Assembly: GCA_015056015.1 (NCBI GenBank)
Contig: SVHD01000001.1
Coordinates: 1 to 64,000 of the forward strand
DNA from: Clostridiales bacterium
GTDB taxonomy: Bacteria; Bacillota; Clostridia; Christensenellales; Aristaeellaceae
Reading direction: 5' to 3'
DNA length: 64,000 nucleotides
Part shown: in pieces, positions 1 through 7,099 of the stretch
Numbering within the stretch: the first letter of the stretch is position 1
Layout of the letters: the number at the start of each line of letters is the position of its first letter
Translations under genes and position numbers: made by a program
Notes under the pieces: generated by a model
Seen by the model: the letters and a program-made list of their open reading frames with translations, nothing else
Told to the model about the DNA's origin: nothing
Databases searched by the model: none

Positions 1-209
1 TCGCGGTAGGCTTCTTCCAGGTCAAGGACATATTGCCGCAGGTCATAGAGTGCTCTGCCAATCGTGGAGAAAGCCCCCTGAGCTTCCGGTTGCTCTGCTG
101 CCAGGTTATAGATGGGAACCGCGTCCCCCTCATACAGCACGATAGCACCTTCCACAATTAATCGCATGATGCTGGAAATGGAAAGAGTCTTGGATACATA
201 ATCCATCAT
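1..209 (-). CDS. Hypothetical protein, 3' part cut off by window edge
   Basis: An open frame on the minus strand begins at an ATG (209-207) preceded by a GGAGG site and runs off the left edge, so only about 69 N-terminal residues are visible (start MMDYVSKTLSISS). It has no recognisable catalytic motif; the middle is hydrophobic with acidic residues and the visible end looks helical. A second ATG directly follows the first, so the start is uncertain by one codon. It lies about 50 bases downstream of the ArdC-like gene on the same strand and is probably part of the same integrated-element operon. Its function is not recognised. Confidence 0.6.
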   Translation of the reverse strand, partial: MMDYVSKTLSISSIMRLIVEGAIVLYEGDAVPIYNLAAEQPEAQGAFSTIGRALYDLRQYVLDLEEAYR

Positions 210-221
210 ATTGCCTCCATG

Positions 222-247
222 CCCGACGGGGATTGCTCCCCGCCGGG
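222..247 (-). other. GC-rich stem-loop between ardC-like gene and next gene
   Basis: Ten-base arms (222-231 and 238-247) pair with one A/C mismatch around a six-base loop. It sits between the stop of the ArdC-like gene and the ribosome binding site of the next gene. There is no T-run, so it is more likely an mRNA stability or attenuation structure than a terminator. Confidence 0.4.
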
Positions 248-257
248 TTCTTCGTTC

Positions 258-1085
258 TTATTGATTCAGAATGAGATGGACTGCTTTTTCCGCTTTCCCT
301 GCCGCACTGACGATGAAGCGTTTATCATCCTTCAGCACTTGCAGCCAGTTCTGGACATAAGCGGCATTGTTGCGGAAGCTGCGGTCGGTTTCAAGCCCCG
401 CATGGCTTACCAGGGCGGCGGCTCCGATTTCTGCCACCAGTTCTTCCTTGCTGTAATCCTCTGTCCCAAAGAATGCGGCGTGTGTCAGCCGGTTCAGCCT
501 TTTTTCGTGCCCGGTGCTATGGGTGATTTCGTGGAAGGCGGTGCTGTAATATTCAGCGGTGGAACGGAACTGCTTCATCAGGGGAAGCACGATTTCATCC
601 GTGCAGGGGCGGTAGAATGCCCGGTCGCCTTCCTGATGGGTCAGTTTCACGCTCTCACGGTTTAAGTAATCAGCAATGATGGCTTGGGCGGCTTCGTCAG
701 CGGCGGCACCATCAGGAAAAGCGGTTTCCGTGGTGTGCTTTGCCGTAATCCCTTCGCATTGGTCGATGTGGAATACATTGTAGTAGCGGAGGAAGGGCAC
801 TTCCTTCTTTTCGTGGGTTTCTTCGTCTTCGGTTTCAATCCATTTCCAGAAAACCACCATCTGGGCTTTCTCGCCCTTCCTGACCTTGCCGCCAGCCTCC
901 TGGCACTGCTTGAAGGTGAGGTATTCGCCGGGACGACCGAGCAGCATTTGGTTCAGCAGGGAATAGGGCTTTCCAGTGGTTCTGCTGATGGCTTTGCCGC
1001 AGGCGACCCAGGGCTTCTGCCAGGGGATAATCCCCTGCTCCATCTGTTCCATAATGCGGGCGGTGACTTCGCTGTAAATATCCAT
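258..1085 (-). CDS. ArdC-like antirestriction protein with zincin-type metallopeptidase domain
   Basis: This 275-residue protein has the two-part layout of the ArdC family found on plasmids, ICEs and phages. An N-terminal single-strand-DNA-binding-like domain (about residues 1-115) includes IIPWQKPW near residue 20 and YLTFKQCQEAGG near 55. A C-terminal zincin-like domain carries HEITH at 185-189 and a downstream EELVAEIGAA that may supply the third ligand and support helix. Family members protect incoming element DNA from host restriction during transfer; that role is inferred here from the family. It is somewhat shorter than many ArdC proteins but looks complete. The start at 1085 is the only good one in frame. 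Neighbours are small element-type genes on the same strand. Confidence 0.85.
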   Translation of the reverse strand: MDIYSEVTARIMEQMEQGIIPWQKPWVACGKAISRTTGKPYSLLNQMLLGRPGEYLTFKQCQEAGGKVRKGEKAQMVVFWKWIETEDEETHEKKEVPFLRYYNVFHIDQCEGITAKHTTETAFPDGAAADEAAQAIIADYLNRESVKLTHQEGDRAFYRPCTDEIVLPLMKQFRSTAEYYSTAFHEITHSTGHEKRLNRLTHAAFFGTEDYSKEELVAEIGAAALVSHAGLETDRSFRNNAAYVQNWLQVLKDDKRFIVSAAGKAEKAVHLILNQ

Positions 1086-1106
1086 TTTGTGCTCCTTTCA
1101 TCTTGT

Positions 1107-1144
1107 GGGGAGCACCTCAAATGTGGTAGAATGAAGTGCTCCCC
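1107..1144 (-). promoter_or_regulatory. Inverted repeat upstream of ardC-like gene
   Basis: Nine-base perfect arms (GGGGAGCAC at 1107-1115 and GTGCTCCCC at 1136-1144) are separated by 20 bases, just upstream of the ArdC-like start at 1085. It could be a leader hairpin or an operator. The remaining bases to 1203 also contain GCCGGAA/TTCCGGC arms (about 1169-1196), with nothing else recognisable. Confidence 0.4.
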
Positions 1145-1203
1145 GGTTTGGTGGTACTTATCGTGGGGCGTTGCCGGAATGCTGTGGTAGGTGTTCCGGC
1201 TTT

Positions 1204-1473
1204 TTAATTGATGGCAAAGCGGCGGGCGGTGGTGGTCTTGGTGTAAGCCGCCGCGACATCGGGCAGAGCTTTCTTCAATGCGGTGGTATCAATGCGGGTG
1301 CTGGTGAAGATCTTCCAACTGACCTTGTAGGAACCCGCCAGGAGCAATTCCTCCTGACCCATCACCGCTTTGATTTCGTCTTCCGTGGCGGCGATCTCCG
1401 CTTCCAATTCCTCCTTCATCCGTTTCAGTTCCATCAGTTCCTTGACCTTGGCTTCCATGCTGGGGTTTGACAT
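1204..1473 (-). CDS. Small phage/ICE-type protein with N-terminal coiled coil
   Basis: This 89-residue protein starts at an ATG preceded by AGGAGGTCACC. The N-terminal half (about residues 5-40) is a charged coiled coil. The C-terminal half carries the pattern KVSWKIFTSTRIDTTALKKA ending near TTTARRF. That tail is familiar from short proteins encoded beside YqaJ-type recombinases in Clostridia prophages and conjugative elements; I rely on memory of that pattern, not a search. It may be a recombination accessory protein. It is the first gene after a consensus promoter and probably leads the leftward element operon with the ArdC-like gene. Confidence 0.7.
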   Translation of the reverse strand: MSNPSMEAKVKELMELKRMKEELEAEIAATEDEIKAVMGQEELLLAGSYKVSWKIFTSTRIDTTALKKALPDVAAAYTKTTTARRFAIN

Positions 1474-1522
1474 TGTGGTGACCTCCTTTTATTTTGAGTT
1501 GTTTTATCAACTCTTCCCTTAT

Positions 1523-1551
1523 ATTATAAATGATTTTCTTTATTTTGTCAA
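1523..1551 (-). promoter_or_regulatory. Consensus sigma-70 promoter for leftward element genes
   Basis: On the minus strand, TTGACA (1551-1546) and TATAAT (1528-1523) are separated by exactly 17 bases, a perfect consensus. A small AGTTG/CAACT hairpin follows in the leader before the start at 1473. It is divergent from the promoter at 1592-1620, making a regulatory switch-like intergenic region. Confidence 0.85.
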
Positions 1552-1591
1552 TGCTATTATAAAAGTTTTTCTTTACAAAATCATTTCTTTC

Positions 1592-1620
1592 TTGACGTTT
1601 GAAAGCTGTTCCTATATAAT
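1592..1620 (+). promoter_or_regulatory. Sigma-70 promoter for the Cro-like regulator
   Basis: TTGACG (1592-1597), a 17-base spacer and TATAAT (1615-1620) lie just upstream of the HTH gene. The predicted transcript start near 1627 falls at the GGAGGG ribosome binding site, so the leader is extremely short. Confidence 0.8.
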
Positions 1621-1638
1621 AATGCCGGAGGGATGAAC

Positions 1639-1848
1639 ATGACAATTTCGCAGAAAATCAAAATGGCCTTGGCCTATAAAGGAATGAGCGAAGCGGATCT
1701 GGCCCGCTCCGTCGGCACCAGTCCCCAAGCTTTTAATCAGCGCATGAAAACCGGAAAATTTTCCACCGATGAAATGAACAAAATTGCCGAAGCACTGGAA
1801 GCGGATTATTATTTCGGCTTTGAGTTCAAAGACGGTACAAAAATCTAA
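1639..1848 (+). CDS. Cro/CI-type helix-turn-helix regulator
   Basis: The 69-residue protein is essentially one XRE/Cro helix-turn-helix: KMALAYKGMSEADLARSVG, then SPQAFNQRMKTGKFSTDEM as the recognition region. I choose the ATG at 1639 over the one at 1633 because GGAGGG (1627-1632) sits six bases ahead of it, whereas it directly abuts 1633. It is divergent from the leftward element operon with facing promoters, an arrangement typical of a mobile-element repressor that also controls its own promoter. No effector domain is present. Confidence 0.8.
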   Translation: MTISQKIKMALAYKGMSEADLARSVGTSPQAFNQRMKTGKFSTDEMNKIAEALEADYYFGFEFKDGTKI

Positions 1849-1973
1849 ACAAAAAGAGGGAACAGCCACGGGCGTGGTCTGTTCTCTTTGTGTATGTGGG
1901 GGGCTGGGTTTCCGGTTTGGTTTTGCCGCAGGGTTTTCCGAACGGCTCCCCCGCCCACTTTGCCAGAGATTGC

Positions 1974-2300
1974 TTAATTCAAATAGCGTTGGATATCGCT
2001 CTTCGCCTTTTTCAAAGACCTGGGCGTGATGAAGATATCGGCGGGGATGGGTGTTGCGGGCGGCGTCTGCTTTGGCTGGGATTGGAGGGCGTTCTCCAGA
2101 GCGGCAACCTTTTCTTCCAGACTTTTGACCGTCTGCCGCAGTTCCGTCAATTCCATATCGTACTGCAGATTGCAGGCGGCAAAGGCGTCCTGAATGCACT
2201 GGGCAATCTATAAAATGTGCCGGTTGTGCTGGGGATTTTCGCTCATGGTGCCGCGAAGGTTATTGATGGCGTTTATGTAGTTCATATTCTGTTTGAACAC
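1974..2300 (-). pseudogene. Small coiled-coil protein interrupted by an in-frame stop
   Basis: On the minus strand a GTG at 2300 (or TTG at 2303), nine bases after GGAG, opens a frame reading through MNYINAINNLRGTMSENPQ to a TAG at 2210-2208. The same frame continues without further stops through a coiled coil (LRQTVKSLEEKVAALENAL) to the end at 1974. Reading across the TAG gives one plausible protein of about 108 residues, so I call a nonsense-broken gene. Alternatively an ATG at 2156 could start an intact 60-residue remnant. The product is not recognised; it lies in the decaying integrated-element region. Confidence 0.5.
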
Positions 2301-2350
2301 CAAAATCTTCTCCTTGGGATCTTGTCCCTTTTTCTTTTATTTTACCTCGG

Positions 2351-2438
2351 AATTTTGCTTTTTTCAAATTTTGCCGCCGTCACAATTTGGGGGCAGACTG
2401 AACAATTCCTGGAGAAAATTTTACTTTTTTCAAATTTT
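2351..2438. repeat. Pair of 22-bp AT-rich direct repeats, 66-bp period
   Basis: AATTTTgCTTTTTTCAAATT at 2351 and AATTTTaCTTTTTTCAAATT at 2417 each extend by TT and differ at one base over 22. Both are followed by CG-rich bases. They lie upstream of the metallopeptidase gene at 2465 and could be regulator sites or a local duplication. Confidence 0.6.
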
Positions 2439-2464
2439 AGCGGCGGCATAACGGAAGGAAAACA

Positions 2465-3007
2465 ATGTACGAAATCATTCGATCCAACAGAAAAACGGTT
2501 GCCATTCAGATCAGCGGCAATGGCGAAGTGATTGTCAGGGCGCCGCTGCGTATGTCCAAAGCGGAGATTATGAAGTTTGTGGATTCAAAGGCTGATTGGA
2601 TTGCCAGGCATCAGGAAGCCATCCGGAACCGCCCTCAAATTTCAGGAGACGTCTTTTCGGAAACGGAACTGCGGCAACTGGTTGCGGACGCCAAAGAGGA
2701 CATACCCCGGCGCGTGGCCAAATTTGCGCCCCTGATTGGCGTCACCTATGGCCGCATTGCCATCCGCTCCCAAAAGACCCGCTGGGGCTCCTGCTCCGGG
2801 AAGGGCAACCTGAATTTCAATTGCCTGCTGATGCTCTGCCCGGAGGACGTGCGCGATTATGTGGCAGTGCATGAACTGTGCCACCTGAAGGAAATGAACC
2901 ACTCCGCCCGATTCTGGGCAGAAGTGAAAAAGATACTGCCCGACTACGCCGCGAGGAAGAAATGGCTGGAGGTCAATGGGCGGGAATTCATCGGAAGGCT
3001 GCCATAA
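2465..3007 (+). CDS. YgjP-like (DUF45/M48-type) zinc metallopeptidase
   Basis: This 180-residue protein matches the YgjP/DUF45 family in size and layout. After an N-terminal beta-rich part and a helical middle comes IRSQKTRWGSCSGKGNLNFN (about residues 100-119), then the zinc site HELCHLKEMNHSARFW (about 137-152), where the HExxH histidines and the downstream histidine would bind the metal. The start is supported by GGAAGGAAAACAATG. The family is widespread but its substrates are poorly defined. In mobile elements these genes often accompany restriction or accessory modules; here it sits between an HTH regulator and decayed regulator/integrase genes. Confidence 0.85.
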   Translation: MYEIIRSNRKTVAIQISGNGEVIVRAPLRMSKAEIMKFVDSKADWIARHQEAIRNRPQISGDVFSETELRQLVADAKEDIPRRVAKFAPLIGVTYGRIAIRSQKTRWGSCSGKGNLNFNCLLMLCPEDVRDYVAVHELCHLKEMNHSARFWAEVKKILPDYAARKKWLEVNGREFIGRLP

Positions 3008-3023
3008 GCTCAATGACGACTCC

Positions 3024-3072
3024 ATGAAGACCAATGAAGACCCTTTAACACCCCATCAACACCAATGAAGAC
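3024..3072. repeat. Three copies of ATGAAGAC
   Basis: ATGAAGAC occurs at 3024, 3034 and 3065, with a near copy (ATGACGAC) at 3013. The last overlaps the first ATG of the WYL remnant. It is a plausible operator cluster for that regulator, now probably useless. Confidence 0.4.
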
Positions 3073-3661
3073 GGATGGTGACTGCATCATGACCGATCAG
3101 GGCAACAAGCTGAAGTTGCTGTATCTGAAGGAACTTTTTGAAGAGAGAACGGATGGCGAGCACGAAATCACCATCAAGGATATGCAGGCCTATCTGGATG
3201 GCTACGGCATATCCGCTGACCGGCGGACGCTGTATCAGGATATTGAAACGCTTCAGTTTTATGGCATGGACATCGATCATGAGAAGAACCGGGCGGGGCT
3301 ATCGGCTGCTGAGCCGGGAATTTGAACCCTACGAAGTGAAGCTGATGATCGACGCCGTTTCGTCCTCCCGTTTCCTTTCGGAAAGGCGCTCCCGGGAACT
3401 GGTGGAAAAGCTGAAGAAGCAGTGCAGTCATTTTGAGCGGGATCCCATGCAGCGGCAACTGATGCTGGCCAACCGGGTGAAGGGCACCAGCAAGGTGCTG
3501 CATATCAATGTGAATGAGATTTTCAGCGCCATCGGCCAGAACAAAAACATCCGCTTCCGGTATTTCAAGTATGACATCCAAAAAACAAGGGGTATCACAA
3601 GCGGATATACGAGGTAAGCCCCTGGGATATGCTGTATGCGGATACATCATGGCACGGCTGA
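3065..3661 (+). pseudogene. WYL-domain transcriptional regulator, frameshifted and truncated
   Basis: Three successive frames encode one WYL-type regulator. The first gives a winged-helix segment (KLKLLYLKELFEERTDGEHE, then DRRTLYQDIETLQFYG). A shift near 3290 moves to RGYRLLSREFEPYEVKLMID and on to NIRFRYFKYD, the start of the WYL domain. A second shift near 3585 continues as HKRIYEVSPWDMLYADTSWH before a TGA at 3659-3661. About 100-130 residues of a normal WYL protein are missing, and the break lands inside the integrase remnant, so a deletion probably joined the two. The original start may be the ATG at 3065 or at 3089. Confidence 0.8.
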
Positions 3662-4640
3662 AAGCAAAAGTAAACGAAAAATGGATCACGGGGGACAACG
3701 CCCAGCAATTGGTCAATAACGCCCTTGCGGCGCATCATACGCCCGTTTGCGGGCAAAGCTTCCGGGATTACGCCAATCACTTTATTGCCCTTTACAAGGC
3801 TCAGGGATCGGTTGCACAAAGCACCCTGGTCGGATATAAGGGGTCCTCAAAAACCACATCCTGCCCGCCCTGGGGGACATGGATTTGAAGGATATCACCG
3901 TGGACACTGTACAGACCTATATCAACGGCAAAGCCCCCGCATGCGCCAGGAAAACTTTGAAGGAGCATATCACCCTGGCCGCAGAGATCATGGATGGGGC
4001 GCTGGAGGACGGATGGATCGCGAAAAATCCCTTCCGGAGCAGCAGACTGAAAATTATCGGGCAGGAAAGCGCGGTGGTGGAAGCCTTCACGGAGGACGAA
4101 TACCATCTCTTTGAGCGGGAGATCCTGCCCATCCTGCCCACAAGCGCCAAGCTCTTTGCCGCCATCACATTGTATACCGGTATGCGGCGTGGGGAAATCT
4201 GCGCACTTCGGTGGGAGGATATTGATTTTTCCCGCAAGCGCATCCATGTGACCAAGTCCGTTTCCTGGCCGGGGCAGAATCAGGGAATTCTGAAACAACC
4301 CAAGACTCATAACGGCGTCAGGCATCCCATCATCATCCTGCCGCTGCTTGTCATTCTGCTTCAGTACCGGAAGGAGCAGGGCTATGTGATTCAGGGAGAG
4401 CGGGCCAAAGAGGACACCCCCATCACCAGGCAGGGGATCAAGCGGCTTTACGAGCGGATCGACAGAGCGGTAGTGGACAGCGGCTGCGGGGTTGACTTCC
4501 ATTCCCTCAACCGGCGGGGCCGCCACACCATCGCCACGTTTATGAATAATGCGGCGCTGATCAGGAAACTTGCAGTCCCCCACTGCGGTGAAAATCGCCG
4601 CTCGTGTTATAGCGAACGCGGATAACACAATGATTGGTAT
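3649..4640 (+). pseudogene. Tyrosine site-specific integrase, inactivated
   Basis: The first frame (from ATG 3649) has a SAM-like core-binding segment, FRDYANHFIALYKAQGSVAQ then STLVGYKG. It shifts near 3842 into a second frame continuing LKNHILPALGDMDLKDITVD through the catalytic domain. Catalytic Arg I is visible in TGMRRGEICALRWEDIDF and the beta-region lysine area in KTHNGVRHP. The HxxR box is distorted (FHSLNRRGRHTIATF, apparently a four-residue insertion), and no box with the nucleophile tyrosine survives. Past 4570 another frame gives a tail, RVIANADNTM, typical of the end of such integrases. The enzyme should be dead, so the element cannot excise itself. Confidence 0.85.
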
Positions 4641-4695
4641 CCTTGCTTTCCCGACGGCCTTATTTTTCCGTTTTCCTTTCGAAAAGGATCTTCAT

Positions 4696-5598
4696 TTATT
4701 CAAATGTTACCGCATAGGTATTCCCAGTCACATCCATGTAATACAGGGTATCGCCGGCAAAATCCATCAGTTCCGGCTCCAAGGTCTTGCCCTGTGCGTA
4801 CAGATCGAAATATTGCAGCTGTTTTCCGGCGTCCATATCAATCACGCGAATTGCGGGATGATTGACTTGCCCGGGATGATTCATATCAAACCCTTCCGCA
4901 GAATAGATTTTTCCGTCATAGGCACAGGCGCCCTGCATGTAGTGCATATAGGCATCATCAAACTGCGAAAGAATATCCTCTTTCTGCAGCGTAACTACCC
5001 GAACGCCCCAACGGTCGCACATTTCCCCCTCCGCCAGTCGGGGTAAACGGAAGGAAAAATAGCGGGTCACCTGTTCTTTATCGCGCATCAGAAAGGCATA
5101 CATCTTGTCCCGGAAAACATCCGGCACGAAATTGCCATAAGGACGCACATCCTCCCGACCGGGCAAGGATTTCCATAGCTGCAATTCCTCCACAAACCCA
5201 ATACGGATCACCTGCACCAGCGTCCCGGAAAACGCATGGCCCGCCCGTGTAATGCGATACACGCAGCATACGCCTTCCAGCCGTTCCTCCTGACGGGCAT
5301 AATTATTATAGATATTGGTATAAAGCAGGGGAAATTCATCCGCTTCATCGTAGCGCTCCGCCCCAAAGGCCACCGCATTGCTGTGAGGCTTGAGCAGATC
5401 CGTTTTGTCGATACAGAATTCTGCAATTTGTTTCTGTTCTTTGAGGGAAAATACAAAACAACGGCCGTCATTTTCAAAACGGAACAGATAATCGCCAAAA
5501 ATGGCGCCATCCTGCCCCCGACAGGCCGTAAAAAGCGGGGTAAGCCGAATATGCGCTGTAATCGTCACGGGATTTTCTGCGCAGTACATACTTTTCAT
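4696..5598 (-). CDS. Hypothetical protein, probable beta-propeller-like fold
   Basis: A 300-residue protein without signal peptide or membrane segment. It has repeated short beta-strand-rich blocks with aromatic and acidic residues (FGDYLFRFENDGRCFVFSL, YDGKIYSAEGFDMNHPG, DFAGDTLYYMDVTGNTYAV), which suggests a propeller or WD-like domain, but no catalytic motif is recognised. The start at 5598 follows AAGGAGATGAAAAG, and a good promoter lies 20-50 bases upstream. It lies between the dead integrase and the tRNA pair, so it may be either element cargo or the first host gene. Function unknown. Confidence 0.65.
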   Translation of the reverse strand: MKSMYCAENPVTITAHIRLTPLFTACRGQDGAIFGDYLFRFENDGRCFVFSLKEQKQIAEFCIDKTDLLKPHSNAVAFGAERYDEADEFPLLYTNIYNNYARQEERLEGVCCVYRITRAGHAFSGTLVQVIRIGFVEELQLWKSLPGREDVRPYGNFVPDVFRDKMYAFLMRDKEQVTRYFSFRLPRLAEGEMCDRWGVRVVTLQKEDILSQFDDAYMHYMQGACAYDGKIYSAEGFDMNHPGQVNHPAIRVIDMDAGKQLQYFDLYAQGKTLEPELMDFAGDTLYYMDVTGNTYAVTFE

Positions 5599-5617
5599 CT
5601 CCTTTTTTCCTTGGCTT

Positions 5618-5647
5618 ATTATGCCATAATGTTCGCCTGGTTGTCAA
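5618..5647 (-). promoter_or_regulatory. Sigma-70 promoter for the 4696-5598 gene
   Basis: Minus-strand TTGACA (5647-5642), 18-base spacer, CATAAT (5623-5618), about 20 bases before the gene's start codon. Confidence 0.75.
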
Positions 5648-5674
5648 ATCATTGTTTCGGGCTCTGAAGGCCGC

Positions 5675-5758
5675 GGAACAAAAATGGAACACAAAAAAAG
5701 CCCGCAAAGCCTTGTATCATAAGGGTTTGCGGGCAGGGCGCGGAACAGGAACGGAACA
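5675..5758. repeat. Four GGAACA repeats in two 11-bp-spaced pairs
   Basis: GGAACA occurs at 5675, 5686, 5742 and 5753, the outer member of each pair preceded by CGC. The two pairs flank the stem-loop at 5700-5734. One-helical-turn spacing around a palindrome, close to a dead integrase and a tRNA, resembles a recombinase arm-site array. Confidence 0.5.
5693..5734 (-). terminator. Rho-independent terminator, minus-strand reading
   Basis: Arms 5700-5713 and 5721-5734 (GCCCGCAAA pairing TTTGCGGGC, then CCTT/AAGG after a G/G mismatch) are followed on the minus strand by a T-run (A7 at 5693-5699). It would stop read-through from the tRNA side, or act as an element-boundary structure. Confidence 0.6.
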
Positions 5759-5803
5759 AAAACCCCGAAAACAAGACCCTTAAAATCATTTCCGCACCAA
5801 CGC

Positions 5804-5838
5804 AAAAAAGAAGAAACCCAGGTAATTCCTGGGTTTCT
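5804..5838 (-). terminator. Terminator of the tRNA operon
   Basis: Perfect 11-base arms (AGAAACCCAGG at 5812-5822, complement at 5828-5838) with a 5-base loop, followed on the minus strand by TTCTTTTTT, directly after the tRNA-Met CCA end. Confidence 0.9.
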
Positions 5839-5842
5839 TTAC

Positions 5843-5919
5843 TGGTAGCGGCGATCGGATTCGAACCAATGACACTCCGGGTATGAACCGAATGCTCTAG
5901 CCAACTGAGCTACGCCGCC
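5843..5919 (-). tRNA. tRNA-Met (CAT), elongator
   Basis: The 77-base minus-strand sequence folds as a tRNA: acceptor GGCGGCG pairs with CGCCGCT (one G-T), D arm GCTC/GAGC, anticodon stem TTCGG/CCGGA around TTCATAC, T arm ATTGG-TTCGAAT-CCGAT, and encoded CCA. The CAT anticodon with a paired first position indicates elongator tRNA-Met (a lysidine-modified tRNA-Ile cannot be fully excluded). It lies four bases downstream of the initiator tRNA and shares its promoter and terminator. Confidence 0.92.
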
Positions 5920-5923
5920 ATAA

Positions 5924-6000
<77 letters not shown>

Positions 6001-6031
6001 ACGTTTGTTTGCGTCGCCTGACGCAAGAATT

Positions 6032-6060
6032 ATGATACCGCAAAACTCCATTTTTGTCAA
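6032..6060 (-). promoter_or_regulatory. Promoter of the tRNA-fMet/tRNA-Met operon
   Basis: Minus-strand TTGACA (6060-6055), 17-base spacer, TATCAT (6037-6032), placing the transcript start about 25 bases before tRNA-fMet. Confidence 0.85.
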
Positions 6061-6106
6061 TAGCTTTTTTCAAAAAATTTATTTTTCTTTTTTTCCTGCC
6101 TTTGCA

Positions 6107-6136
6107 TTGAAAAATCCCGGCCGCCTATGCTATCAT
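6107..6136 (+). promoter_or_regulatory. Promoter of the amidohydrolase/GH28 operon
   Basis: TTGAAA (6107-6112), 18-base spacer, TATCAT (6131-6136), 38 bases before the ATG at 6174. Confidence 0.6.
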
Positions 6137-6173
6137 AGAATCAGATAAAACGATTGATCCAGGAGGAATCCGG

Positions 6174-7076
6174 ATGAAAATTTTTGACGCGCATATGCAT
6201 GTGGGCGGCTATCTGCCCCCCAATCCTGAAAAGCTGATTCAGGATATGGAAAAGGCCGGCGTTTCCGGCGGCTGCATCATGTCCATCGATCCTGCCGATC
6301 CCAATTTTTCGTATGAGCAGCGGATGGAAAATCTGTTTTCCTGGGTAAAAGGCTATGAGGATCGGCTCTTCCCCGTGGCCTGGATGCACCCTCACGAAGA
6401 AAGCATTGAAAAAAAGATTCTGGACGCCATTGCCCGGAGCGTGGCCGCCTTTAAATTCATTCCCGATACCTATAATGTTGCCGATGAAAAGGCCCAGCGG
6501 GTTTTCCGCCTGATCGAAGCGCACGATCTGCCCATCTTTTTTCATTCCGGCATTCTGTATGATTTCAATGTATCCTCCCAAAATAACCGTCCCGCGCTTT
6601 GGGAGAATCTGATGCAGTTTCAGAAGCTGCGCTTTTCCATGGCCCATTGCGGCAATCCCTGGGTGGATGAATGTCTCTCCCTCTACGGGAAATTCAACTG
6701 GATTGAGCATCATACCCGGGCGGCAGCCAGAGGCGAATACACCATTTACAAGGATTTCCCCTGGGTGAAAAATCATCTGACCGAGACGGATGGGCAAATC
6801 ACCTGGCAGACGCCTCAATTATATCTGGATACCACCCCCGGCGCTCACGGAAAAATGCGGGAAGATATGCTGCAAAAAATACACGATCGCTCCCCCATCG
6901 CCCGCAAGGTATTCTGGGGCTCCGATCTGTATGTGGATCAATACAGCAGCGAAACCATTCGCCAGTGGCTGGCAGAGGAAAATAAGGCCCTGGATTCCAT
7001 CGGCGCTTCCCAGGAATTCCGGGAAAATATGTATGGAAAAAATATCCTCCGTTTCCTGAATCGCTGCGGAGAATAA
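6174..7076 (+). CDS. Amidohydrolase-2 family metal-dependent hydrolase
   Basis: This 300-residue protein is a TIM-barrel amidohydrolase of the Amidohydro_2 type. It opens with the metal-binding HxH strand (FDAHMHVG, residues 4-11). FFHSGI (about 123-128), SMAHCGNPW (about 160-168) and the late strand FWGSDLY (about 245-251) supply the other expected metal and catalytic residues. Members are hydrolases or decarboxylases of cyclic or aromatic compounds; the substrate here is unknown. The start has AGGAGGAATCCGG in front. The gene is followed after 23 bases by a GH28-like gene, so the pair may act on a plant-glycan-derived ester, lactone or conjugate, which is inference. Confidence 0.85.
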   Translation: MKIFDAHMHVGGYLPPNPEKLIQDMEKAGVSGGCIMSIDPADPNFSYEQRMENLFSWVKGYEDRLFPVAWMHPHEESIEKKILDAIARSVAAFKFIPDTYNVADEKAQRVFRLIEAHDLPIFFHSGILYDFNVSSQNNRPALWENLMQFQKLRFSMAHCGNPWVDECLSLYGKFNWIEHHTRAAARGEYTIYKDFPWVKNHLTETDGQITWQTPQLYLDTTPGAHGKMREDMLQKIHDRSPIARKVFWGSDLYVDQYSSETIRQWLAEENKALDSIGASQEFRENMYGKNILRFLNRCGE

Positions 7077-7099
7077 AGATATCAGAGGAGAAAATCAAC

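Noticed and set aside
1..4640. Complete prophage or active conjugative element
   Set aside because: No structural, relaxase or coupling genes are in the window and the integrase is broken; only one end of a decayed element is visible.
5843..5919. tRNA-Ile2 (CAT, lysidine type) instead of tRNA-Met
   Set aside because: The acceptor and anticodon stems and pairing with initiator tRNA in one transcript fit elongator Met better; it cannot be fully settled without identity-element comparison.
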